Positions 37,301 to 43,409 of a DNA stretch of 64,000 bases are shown here, in pieces. Made by a program: the position numbers and the translations under genes. The number at the start of each line of letters is the position of its first letter. The stretch's first letter is position 1. The notes under the pieces were generated by a model that made no database searches, had not been told where the DNA came from, and saw only the letters and a list, made by a program, of their open reading frames with translations. The stretch comes from Pseudomonas sp. GOM6 (GTDB lineage Bacteria > Pseudomonadota > Gammaproteobacteria > Pseudomonadales > Pseudomonadaceae). The stretch is from contig NZ_JARPUS010000012.1 in the NCBI RefSeq assembly GCF_029537485.1, forward strand, positions 83,277-147,276. Direction: 5' to 3'.

Positions 37301-39785
37301 CAGCCTGGCCGATCTGACCATCACCATCCGGGGCCGCAACGACACCCCGGTAGCCGTTAACGACAGCGCCATCGCTATCGAGGCCGGCGGCACTGCCAAT
37401 GCAACCCCGGGTACCAACCCCAGCGGCAATCTGCTGAGCAACGATACCGATGTCGATGCGGGCGATGGCAAAACAGTCCAGGCCATCCGCACGGGTACCG
37501 AAGCGGCGGGGGGGACCCTGCTTCTGGTTTCCGGCAGCCGCACGATCACCGGCACGTACGGCAGCCTGACCGTTGCCAGCGATGGCACCTACACCTATGT
37601 GGTCAACAACAGCCTGGCGGCCGTTCAGGCTCTCAAACCAGGCGACACCCTGCAGGAGTCGTTCACCTATCAACTGATCGATGCTTCGTCAGCTGCCGAC
37701 CTTGCTCAGCTCAATATCGTCATCCAGGGTGCCTGGGATACCCCCCTGGCGCAGGATGACTCCGATATCGCCGTCGCCGACAATGGTGACGGCCAGGTCA
37801 TCAACCCCACCGGGAATGTGCTGACCAATGACACCGATGTGGATGCCGGCGACTCACTGACCGTGACGACTGTGCGCACTGGCGCCGAAACCGGCAGTGG
37901 AACAGCCGGCACCGTCGGCAGCGTACTGATTGGCCAGTACGGCAGCCTGGTGCTCAATGCCGACGGCAGTTACCAGTACTTTGTCGACAGCAGCAACCCA
38001 GCAGTCCTGGCCCTGGATCTGCTGGATCCGCCCCTCACGGATATCTTCACCTACCAGGCTACCGATCTTGGTGGACTCAGTGACCAGGCCCAACTCACCA
38101 TCCTCATTGTCGGCCGCAATGATCCGCCAGAGGGACTCAACGACACTGCCACCGCCATCGAGGCCGGCGGACTGAACAACGCCACACCCGGCGTTAATCC
38201 CAGCGGCAACGTACTGAACAACGACATCGACCTGGAAAGCGGCGCACTGACCGTCACCGCTATACGTACCGGCAGTGAGTCGGGCAGCGGCACCGCCGGC
38301 GTTGTAGGGACCACCCTACGCGGCCTGTATGGTGACCTGACCATGAATGCCGACGGCAGCTGGAGCTATGTGCTGGACAACAGCCTGGCCGTAGTCCAGG
38401 CCCTGCGGGTCAGCGGGCAAACCCTGGAAGAGGTCTTCACCTACACCCTGGCCGATCCCTATGATGCCGACGATACCGCCGAACTGCGCATCACCATCGA
38501 TGGCCGCAACGACACGCCGATCGCCAACGACGATGACGCCATCGCCGTCGAGGCCGGCGGCATCGCCAACGGCATTCCCGGCGTCAACCCGAGCGGCAAC
38601 GTGCTGGAAAACGACACCGATGTCGACAGCGTGGCCAATGGCGAGACCAAGCAGGTACTGAGTTTTACCAGCGAGCTGGGCACGACCGCCACGGCAGGCC
38701 AGGCCCTGCAGGGCCGCTACGGCACCCTGACCATCAATGCAGACGGCAGCTACCAATATGTGCTGAACAATGATGACCCGGTGGTTCAGGCCCTGCGCAC
38801 TGCCGGTCAGACCCTGCGAGAGACCTTCACCTACCGGATGCAGGACACCGCCGGCGCGGAATCGACTGCTCGCCTGAATCTGTTGATTCAAGGGGCGAAT
38901 GACACCCCCGTGGCGCAGAACGATAGCAATGTCGCCAGCGACCAGAGCCCTGCCCCACAAGCCAGCGGCAATGTACTGCCCAACGACGGCGACGTGGATC
39001 AGGGTGAGCGCTTCCAGGTGGTGGCCATCCGCACCGGTGCGGAAGGCGCCGAGGGTGCCAGCGGCACGGTTGGCCAACCCCTGACCGGTCGCTACGGCAC
39101 ACTGACGCTCAACGCCGATGGCAGCTACACCTACACCATCGACCTGAACAACCCCGAAGTACTGGCTGCAGCTGGCCTAGGCCAGGTGCTGCAAGATGTA
39201 TTCACCTACACCATGCAAGACATTGCCGGCGCCAGCGACCAGGCCGAACTGGTGATCACCTTGGACATCGCTGCGCCTTATGTCCCTCCACCCGAAGTAG
39301 AGGGCAATGGCTGGCAGCCCTACGATGCCTTTACCCCGTCGCAGCAATCCGTCGACCTCGACTTCGAACCGGCCGTCTTCGTCACCCCCGTGGTGCGCAC
39401 CAACAGCCTGCTCAACGAAGTCAACAGTTGGCGTTCGGATGGCAGCAACCTGCGCCTGGCACTCCCGGCACTCATTGAAAGCCCCTCGCTACAAGTACCC
39501 CAGGTGCCCGGCCAGTTCGTGGCCCAGAGTGTGTTCAACAGCAATCTGGGCAGCGATCTTGATTTGGCCTGGATTCTCGGCCGCCAGGGCCGTATCGACC
39601 TGACGGCAGATGGCCTGCTTAGCGATCCCTCGCTGTTTACCAGCGACCCTGCAGATATGATCCATAATCATCAGCATCCGGAAGCACAAGCGACGCAGGC
39701 GCAGACCGCGCGTAGCTTCCAGCACCAATTGCAGACCGCCGCCAAACGGCTGAGCCCCTTCAGCCAGAGCACTCCGCGTAGCTAG
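28344..39785 (+). CDS. Giant LEPR-XLL/DUF4347/VCBS-repeat surface adhesin
   Basis: A 3813-residue protein. Residues 19-26 carry the LEPR-XLL N-terminal motif (LEPRILFD). A DUF4347 domain covers about 66-230, with H122-G in ILSHGAAG and C165 in LYGCRVG. About 230-1870 holds DUF11/Ig-like repeats marked by GDT/GDE segments and NDYR-type linkers. An SdrD B-like domain (ISGTLWDDT...GLYRIDAP) lies near 1878-1955, a cadherin-like domain near 1995-2140, and eleven VCBS repeats fill 2141-3645. The last 168 residues form a tail without RTX nonapeptides. AAGGAG sits seven bases before the ATG. There is no classical signal peptide. The next gene starts 18 bases on. Probably a biofilm or cell-surface adhesin exported by the four downstream proteins. 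Confidence 0.9.
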   Translation: MSDFSPRSMFRPQSHTLALEPRILFDGAAAVAADQQQDADHGTDSEHTPATQVESAASVPTQAGAKHLLVIDSRVESREKLISQLPEGVQALVVNLNQDGIAAIEQALEALGQVDSIQILSHGAAGQFTLGNTTISADNVDQLGERLQQWSNNLNAGADIQLYGCRVGAGNAGQTLVAQLAYWTGADVAASDDNTGSLSAGGDWELEVRSGDIDKGIALSQAALNDYDALLATPNTSLPASTANVLLGDAFTFTVNFKNQDIGQPGYAPFMDLFFPATGRDGEGAETDDGITFVSASYLGQALTTHALTFDANGQASHPLAVGSDGQPLIINAADFGMRAGDQLVVVELPFASVSAGQPTIGIQVTATLSSLADTNFDPAGGSPDLTIRARSGFQYGNDSLNNPATDPSILEAGSVAYVVHPTIISFDQVIYAPEGETATGPNYGRTMDLTVTPATSQPVGDIVITQPVPDNVIIRSITPAAGGTITSITLYDGRSTTDPALIQAALALNNDADLTNDLYIQSFTISYAALAGPTTTQVEFFIPDNDADGLPVIDPVSGDPVTITFGQPTASGQWQPLDSRDVDNPGDTITFSGTGNTVSVTAKSITLLKEVSIQTDIGAAGLTPGDTLNYTLSLNISDYFAFGENFFEQGSFVIVDVLGDAQTLVPGSGTVAITVDGTTINVALVTTSVIDPVTGISTLTLDLAQSLRNATGDRGWVNGDLAFDAILQGATQVVVSYQVTLGQSYTPPSGTPHSEINEGDTVGNNATLTATILEDRLNLTGDEQSDGSQASITVPSSQVEITIADLNGNGAPAPGVELRPGDEVTFQLSYDLVTGDYENFTLTAYLPLPLFDLSSIADISTIWSLGSGNTNPEAPTSVTRGLGNSLVFTFADYVNSGTDGSRIEIDFTLTVSDQPFADQRSFNVTAESNQTTTLNKSTQVTTDDVALIASVAEPVLSITHGVVSSSNGSVTGTTGGWNPPGTSGKPFTDANLTETSAVDGSVSAIDGGDTLRLATAIENSGGGQAYDVSTRITLPTGLSFVGGNLASANLLVYRGDGTLLQSGVDFTVDNATNTITFIDDAGAGTGALEGGRAGTANDLSGANLVVITYDVVVAANIDASATLQTEAELVNYASVEGGQNFLASGTLEDLADQQIAAPEIRKNFAGNSLDNSDSSASHTTGANLVVGESMLYDIIVTLPEGTTQSLRIDDLIPPGLRLDTSFNGGRGYEIITSAGGALSANFAGTLTGDSINGISGTLGDDGVDGRFVFSVASASADNNTGNNTFVIRVRLVASNVTGNQAGSVLQNDAQLTYSDSDGDTPNGNTPVDRDVAVIGSKPSVTVREPTLNLAQQLTTDPGFGFDEGDTVDFTITVSNGNAGSDYDAFDIDFSSALPAELDGLTLVSAIYTVNGVATDITSSFTLDPTGRTLVNNSNLDILKGGTLVLTVTGTVNATGASGAEFDNLAEVRWTSLDGSNSDERTGSDGVLNSNVLNDYRRENTLVIPVAQGIRISRIGGLADTVAPSQTNASTETVAIGEIIRYRATALIPEGVNTGYQLQIVLAEGLTYDDLAGIRIGFISQGGLTSSLSLGDLITSGTLQIIGNEDSAEAQFISSDLSGAAPTGVLNTARIVPSNGGQVLTLNLGDITNNELDGDLEGITIEFNVRVDNSLANQNSTAPLAVQVKEFTSEGPRSTSNILYEQIVEPGFDGLNKQVIDFDPNIGGSSGTATVQTSFTSNGQTPAYDTTLTITGFEDGQIVELISIEVDGVIYGPDNPPPPSLGLGASPNADGSLEITFDRLDPGTNVKVTYAVEVPNGAIQAISNDSLTWSSLPDDFTDWGGSLVGTEGGADGERTGEDGAGADNSVLNNYQLVEGAGLGVISGTLWDDTLSADNSTTPDGAPLAGQTVTLNWAGADGIFGNADDRSYSSETDSNGQFLFGVLPAGLYRIDAPATITNLSSFGQLNIRIDSDGGTLSQISVTLGEGSTAQADSGYVQLNDAPVNSLPGGPLTGDEDTPLAIGGISVSDVDAELDPVVADRAIQVTLSVQQGTLSFTGATTDVTVTGAGTASLVLVGRIADINAALTGLSYQGNPDFNGNDTLQVLTSDLGNYGDFDGNGIPGEASDALTDLDTVTITLSPVNDAPAANDDNATAIEAGGTFNSLPGIDPRGNLLDNDTDVDIATNGDQLNVTQVTSSTGSVSIPTSGTVDVIGTYGTLRIAADGSYQYLLNNDDPRVQALRQNGDTLNESFSYTIRDSGIGGTALTSSATLAIVIRGANDTPVGVNDTGTAYEQGGINNSGTINPGDAALPNTGANATGNVLSNDTDVDGGAGDAINYGETSRVSGVRPLRENIPGALTTISNGGSATVAGLYGSLTLHSDGSYTYTINNDATAVQRLGPSDTLIEYFSYQVTDALGLNDLAELRITIVGNNDNPVASDDQATAQASEVDDDGNESNPSGNVITFPSRPGATTQPGGNGVDSDVDRADRPNTNLTVTGIRNGTEAAGGALTSVSGDTTISTFYAQDSGGAPLPNAGGEAYGELTINPDGSFTFDVNSDHPEIVALATGVELQVIVTYQVTDTAGLTDTAQLVITVRGANNTPLAQNEVALATEAGGIANGTAGVNPSGVVDVADPDGDDLTITAIRTGAEGDTGTSGTIGTELRGLYGWLTINADGTYSYRIDNDMAEVQALREVSDLLTERFTYTVTDNDTTPLSDSAEIIVVIRGANDSPVAADDNATAVEAGGRDNQIPGVDPSGNVLDNDTDVDGGEIPQDITDGYDYGETQEVASVRTGSVEGSGTAGTLGIELRGTYGWLTLNADGSYTYRLDNDMPEVQALRTAADTLLDQFNYTVIDASGATDIALLNITIQGANDVREDNDDFAVAIEAGGVNNGTPGINPQGNVLDNDSDVDEYDETVTIVGVRQGGTVGTVGTPLTGEYGTLTLNADGSYVYVLNNSDPRVQALRTNSDILQEFFTYLTRDAAGSSSLADLTITIRGRNDTPVAVNDSAIAIEAGGTANATPGTNPSGNLLSNDTDVDAGDGKTVQAIRTGTEAAGGTLLLVSGSRTITGTYGSLTVASDGTYTYVVNNSLAAVQALKPGDTLQESFTYQLIDASSAADLAQLNIVIQGAWDTPLAQDDSDIAVADNGDGQVINPTGNVLTNDTDVDAGDSLTVTTVRTGAETGSGTAGTVGSVLIGQYGSLVLNADGSYQYFVDSSNPAVLALDLLDPPLTDIFTYQATDLGGLSDQAQLTILIVGRNDPPEGLNDTATAIEAGGLNNATPGVNPSGNVLNNDIDLESGALTVTAIRTGSESGSGTAGVVGTTLRGLYGDLTMNADGSWSYVLDNSLAVVQALRVSGQTLEEVFTYTLADPYDADDTAELRITIDGRNDTPIANDDDAIAVEAGGIANGIPGVNPSGNVLENDTDVDSVANGETKQVLSFTSELGTTATAGQALQGRYGTLTINADGSYQYVLNNDDPVVQALRTAGQTLRETFTYRMQDTAGAESTARLNLLIQGANDTPVAQNDSNVASDQSPAPQASGNVLPNDGDVDQGERFQVVAIRTGAEGAEGASGTVGQPLTGRYGTLTLNADGSYTYTIDLNNPEVLAAAGLGQVLQDVFTYTMQDIAGASDQAELVITLDIAAPYVPPPEVEGNGWQPYDAFTPSQQSVDLDFEPAVFVTPVVRTNSLLNEVNSWRSDGSNLRLALPALIESPSLQVPQVPGQFVAQSVFNSNLGSDLDLAWILGRQGRIDLTADGLLSDPSLFTSDPADMIHNHQHPEAQATQAQTARSFQHQLQTAAKRLSPFSQSTPRS
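34764..39278 (+). repeat. Eleven VCBS repeats inside the adhesin gene
   Basis: Units start at 34764, 35175, 35631, 36135, 36525, 36957, 37338, 37734, 38118, 38508 and 38898, with periods of 381 to 504 bases. Each begins NDTPV-like, then EAGG, NxxGNVLxNDTDVD, then GTYGxLTLNADGSYxYxLNN, VQALR, and FTYTxxD. The third and eighth units diverge most from the rest. The pattern is protein-level; the DNA copies are diverged enough to limit recombination. Confidence 0.9.
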
Positions 39786-39803
39786 TATGAACAAGGACTC
39801 TTC

Positions 39804-41333
39804 ATGCCCAGCCACACCCTGAAAGCCCTGAGCATCGTCATTGTCAGCAGTCTGTTTCTAAGCGCCTGCTCGGCTATCAACCCAAAGCCGTACACCGAGG
39901 AGGAAAAGAGCGAGCGCATTCTCGATGATCGCGCTCACATGTACGGCCAGCAGGAGCCGGTCAAGGGGCCGATCACCTTCTACGAGGCCGCCGCCCGCGC
40001 GCTCAAGTACAACCTCGACTACCGCCTCAAGCTGATGGAAAGCGCGCTAGCCGCCGATCTGCGCGATGTTTCCAGCCACGAGATGCTGCCGCGCCTGGTG
40101 GCATCGGCCGGTTACTCCGGGCGCAACAACGACTCCGGCGGCACCTCCATCGGCATCGAAGACGGCCAGGAAAGCCTGCGCGCCTCGACCTCCCAGGAAC
40201 GCTATCGCGATCTGGCCGGTCTCGGCGCCAGCTGGAGCCTGCTGGACTTCGGCATGGCCTACTACCGCACCCAACAAAAGACCGACCAGATCCTCATGGC
40301 CGAGGAACGCCGGCGCAAGGTGGCACAGAACGTCCTGCAGGATGTGCGCAACGCCTACTGGCGAGCGCTCGGCGCCCAACGCCTGCTGCCCGAGGTCAAC
40401 CGTCTGCTGGCGCGCACTGAACAGGCGCTGGAATCGGCCCGTGAGGCGGAAAGCAAAGGCCTGCTACCGCGTCAGGAGATTCTGGCCTACCAGCGCGCCC
40501 TGCTCGACTCCATCTCCCTGCTGACAGTGCGCCGCCAGGATCTGGAATACGCCCAGGCCGAGTTGGCCGCACTGATGTCGCTGCCGCCCGGCACACGACT
40601 GGTCCTGGCCGAGCAGAAAGAACCAACCCTGCAGCCGCTGACCATTGATGGCAACCGGCTCGAACAGCTGGCCCTGGAGAACCGCCCCGAGATCATGGAG
40701 GAGTGGTACCGCAAGCGGGTCAACGAGAACGATCTGAAGATTGCCAAGGCCCAGCTGTGGCCCAACATCAGCCTCAACTGGGGCTATCAGTACGATTCCA
40801 ACAAGTACCTATACAACAATCACTGGTCCGAGACCGGCGTGCAGGTCTCCCTCAATCTGCTGCGCCTGATGCAGCTGCCAGCCCTGCTCGATGCTGAAGG
40901 CACTCAGGGCGGCACCGACGATACACGCCGCGTGGCGCTGTCCATGGCCATCCTTACCCAGGTGCGGGTCGGCGCCCTGCGTTATCAGTTGGCCCTGCAG
41001 GAGATGGAATTCACCGAAAAAGGCCTGCACGTCGATGAAGGCCTGCTCGACTATGCCCGCGCCGCCCGCAGCAGCTCGGTCGGTTCGGAGCTGGAAGTGA
41101 TTCGCGCCGAAGGCCGCTACCTGCTGTCGCGCTACCAGCGTGAGGCCGCCTACTCCAGCGCCCAGGCGGCCTGGGGCCGGCTGTACAACTCGATAGGCCT
41201 GGACGTGCTGCCGGAATCCATCGAGAAACACGACATTCAGACCCTGGCCCAGGAAATCCAGCACACGCTGGAGGCTCAACAAGCACAAAACCTGTTTACC
41301 GCGACACAAGGAAGTGCCGATGCCATGCAGTAA
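39804..41333 (+). CDS. TolC-type outer-membrane lipoprotein
   Basis: A 509-residue outer-membrane efflux protein with a lipoprotein signal (lipobox FLSAC at about residue 22). Two OEP repeats are visible, each with long heptad-rich helices (VAQNVLQDVRNAYWRALGAQRL; MAILTQVRVGALRYQLALQEME) and beta-barrel strands such as LNWGYQYDSNKYLY. It should form the trimeric outer-membrane exit duct for the adhesin upstream. The gene overlaps the next, an adaptor, by 14 bases. Confidence 0.9.
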   Translation: MPSHTLKALSIVIVSSLFLSACSAINPKPYTEEEKSERILDDRAHMYGQQEPVKGPITFYEAAARALKYNLDYRLKLMESALAADLRDVSSHEMLPRLVASAGYSGRNNDSGGTSIGIEDGQESLRASTSQERYRDLAGLGASWSLLDFGMAYYRTQQKTDQILMAEERRRKVAQNVLQDVRNAYWRALGAQRLLPEVNRLLARTEQALESAREAESKGLLPRQEILAYQRALLDSISLLTVRRQDLEYAQAELAALMSLPPGTRLVLAEQKEPTLQPLTIDGNRLEQLALENRPEIMEEWYRKRVNENDLKIAKAQLWPNISLNWGYQYDSNKYLYNNHWSETGVQVSLNLLRLMQLPALLDAEGTQGGTDDTRRVALSMAILTQVRVGALRYQLALQEMEFTEKGLHVDEGLLDYARAARSSSVGSELEVIRAEGRYLLSRYQREAAYSSAQAAWGRLYNSIGLDVLPESIEKHDIQTLAQEIQHTLEAQQAQNLFTATQGSADAMQ

Positions 41334-42072
41334 GCGTTACCTGCTTCCCCTGCTCCTGACTCTCAGCCAACCCACCCATGCCGTTGAGGTCGGAGCCGTC
41401 TTTGCCGACCCTTCGGCGATTCGCGTACTGCTCGCCGCCGAGACCGAAACCACCCTGTCCAGTCAGATGACCGGCACCCTGGGTGAGCTGCACACCAGCC
41501 TTGGGCAACGCGTGGAGAAAGGTGCCGTACTGGCCCAGTTTGATTGCCGTGAAGGCCAGGCCAGGGCCAAGGCAGCCAATGCCGAGCTGGCCATGGCCAA
41601 GCAGAACCTGCAGGCCAAGAAGCACTTGCGTAACCTGGAGGCTGTAGGCGACCTGGAAGTGGCCATGGCTGCCACCGAGGTTGAAAAGGCCGATGCAGCC
41701 CGCAGTCTGGCCCAGACTCAGAGCAGCTACTGCAAGGTCAACGCTCCCTTCGCCGGACGCATTGCCAAGGTGCATGTGCGCCCCCACCAGACCGTCAATG
41801 CCGGTACCCCGTTGTTCGATCTGGTCAGCGACGGCGCACTCAAGGTCCGCATGAACGTACCGTCGCGCATGCTCAGTGACCTGAAAACCGGCACACCGGT
41901 ACAAATCAGCATCGCCGAGACCGGCACGTCCTACGCCGCCAAAGTCAGCGCAATCAACTCACGGGTCGACGCCGTGGCCCAGACCATCGAACTGGAGGCG
42001 ACCCTCGACGCCGCGCACCCCGAGCTGGTGGCCGGCATGAGTGGTGTGGCGCAATTCACGGACACCCCATGA
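41320..42072 (+). CDS. Periplasmic adaptor protein (HlyD/RND-MFP type)
   Basis: A 250-residue exported adaptor with a signal peptide ending at PTHA (about residue 21). It has biotinyl-lipoyl halves (GTLGELHTSLGQRVEKGAVLAQFD and NAPFAGRIAKVHVRPHQTVNAG), a short helical hairpin between them, and a beta-barrel segment (MNVPSRMLSDLKTGTPVQI). The start at 41320 has AAGGA seven bases upstream; a GTG at 41314 would come too early. It lacks a membrane anchor, so it is likely a free periplasmic part bridging the TolC-like duct and the next two proteins. ATGA overlap with the next gene. Confidence 0.88.
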   Translation: MPCSKRYLLPLLLTLSQPTHAVEVGAVFADPSAIRVLLAAETETTLSSQMTGTLGELHTSLGQRVEKGAVLAQFDCREGQARAKAANAELAMAKQNLQAKKHLRNLEAVGDLEVAMAATEVEKADAARSLAQTQSSYCKVNAPFAGRIAKVHVRPHQTVNAGTPLFDLVSDGALKVRMNVPSRMLSDLKTGTPVQISIAETGTSYAAKVSAINSRVDAVAQTIELEATLDAAHPELVAGMSGVAQFTDTP

Positions 42073-43409
42073 GCGAGCGCCTGCCTCACCCGCAGCTGCT
42101 ACTCAGCCTGACCAGCCTGCGCGACCGTGCCCTGGGCTGCGACACGCTCAACGCGCTGGCCTTCAGCATGGCCAACGACCTGCACCCGCTGCTGCATTTC
42201 CACCAGGCCATGGTGCTGGCCCAGCATGGCGACGGCCTGGAACTGCTATGCATCTCCGGCCTGGCAAGGCCCACCGAGGACTCGCCCTACCTGATCTGGC
42301 TGCGCAGCGCCGGGCGCTGGCTCAGCGCACAAACCCGCGAGGCCCAACCGCTGTGGCTGGCGCGTGACACCGTCGAGCCGCCCGCAGACATCGCCGAGGG
42401 CTGGCAGGAGTGGTGGCCAAGCGGCGTTTGGTGCGTGCCGCTGCACGACCGCCAGGGTAAGCGCCTCGGCCTGCTGCTCTACCTGCTCGACGCCGAGCCC
42501 CAGGCACCGTTGCCGGAGCTGCTCGGTGGCCTGTTCCGCACCTGGGAACACTGCTGGGCCACGCTGACGCAGAAGCGCCAGCTACTCGGCTGGCGCCCCA
42601 CCCGCCGGCAACTGCTGATCGTGCTCGGCCTGGCTGCCCTGCTGTTACTGGTGCCGGTACGCCAGAGCGTGCTGGCGCCGGCCGAAGTGGTGTCGCGCCA
42701 GGCACAGATCGTCAGCTCACCCATCGACGGCGTGGTCGCTGAAATCCATGTACGCCCCAACCAGGAAGTACAGGCCGGCACCCTGCTGCTGTCGCTGGAT
42801 GAAACCACCCTGCGCAACCGTGCCGAAGTGCTGGGCAAAGAAGTGGCGGTGGCCGACGCCGAACTGATCGCCGCCAGCCAGCGTGCCTTCGACAACCCGC
42901 AAAGCAAGGCCGAACTGACCTTGCTCAACGGCCGTGCGCAACAGCGCCGGGCTGAGCTGGCGGCAGTCGAGGCCCAGCTGGAACGTAGCCAGGTGCACGC
43001 CCCGCGCAGCGGCGTGGCGGTGTACAGCGACCCCAACGACTGGCTGGGCAAGCCGGTATCGACTGGCGAACGCATCATGCAGCTGGCCGACCCCAGCCAG
43101 CCGGCCATGCGTATCCAACTGCCGGTAGCCGACGCCATTGCCCTGGAGCCCGGTGCCGAAGTCACTCTGTTTCTCACCGCCTACCCACTGTCGCCGCTGC
43201 AGGGCGAAGTGCTGGAAACCAGCTACCAGGCCCGCCCCGGCGAAGACGGCGTGGCCTCCTACCGCCTACTGGCGAGCATCGAGGGCCAACCCGAGCACGC
43301 CCGCCTGGGCCTGCATGGCACCGCCAAACTCTATGGCGAACGGGTACTGCTCGGTTATTACCTGCTGCGCCGCCCCCTGGCAGCTCTGCGTGCCTGGAGT
43401 GGCTGGTAA
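42069..43409 (+). CDS. GAF-like domain fused to a HlyD-type adaptor
   Basis: A 446-residue inner-membrane protein. Residues 1-175 look like a cytoplasmic GAF-type sensor (LRDRALGCDTLNALAFSMA...WCVPLHDRQGKRLGLLLYLLD). One transmembrane helix follows at about 180-197, then a HlyD adaptor: VSSPIDGVVAEIHVRPNQEVQAG, a helical hairpin, and SQVHAPRSGVAVYSDPNDW. GAF plus HlyD is unusual: it could let a cytoplasmic signal control export. Coupled to both neighbours by four- and one-base overlaps. The GAF label rests on pattern, not on a search. Confidence 0.82.
   Translation: MSERLPHPQLLLSLTSLRDRALGCDTLNALAFSMANDLHPLLHFHQAMVLAQHGDGLELLCISGLARPTEDSPYLIWLRSAGRWLSAQTREAQPLWLARDTVEPPADIAEGWQEWWPSGVWCVPLHDRQGKRLGLLLYLLDAEPQAPLPELLGGLFRTWEHCWATLTQKRQLLGWRPTRRQLLIVLGLAALLLLVPVRQSVLAPAEVVSRQAQIVSSPIDGVVAEIHVRPNQEVQAGTLLLSLDETTLRNRAEVLGKEVAVADAELIAASQRAFDNPQSKAELTLLNGRAQQRRAELAAVEAQLERSQVHAPRSGVAVYSDPNDWLGKPVSTGERIMQLADPSQPAMRIQLPVADAIALEPGAEVTLFLTAYPLSPLQGEVLETSYQARPGEDGVASYRLLASIEGQPEHARLGLHGTAKLYGERVLLGYYLLRRPLAALRAWSGW

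Noticed and set aside
34764..39278. Regular repeats considered as a CRISPR or tandem DNA satellite
   Set aside because: Periods of 381-504 bases and an unbroken reading frame show protein VCBS domains.
39279..39785. RTX nonapeptides or a classical type I secretion end in the DUF4347 adhesin
   Set aside because: No GGxGxDxxx repeats are present in the tail or elsewhere in the protein.
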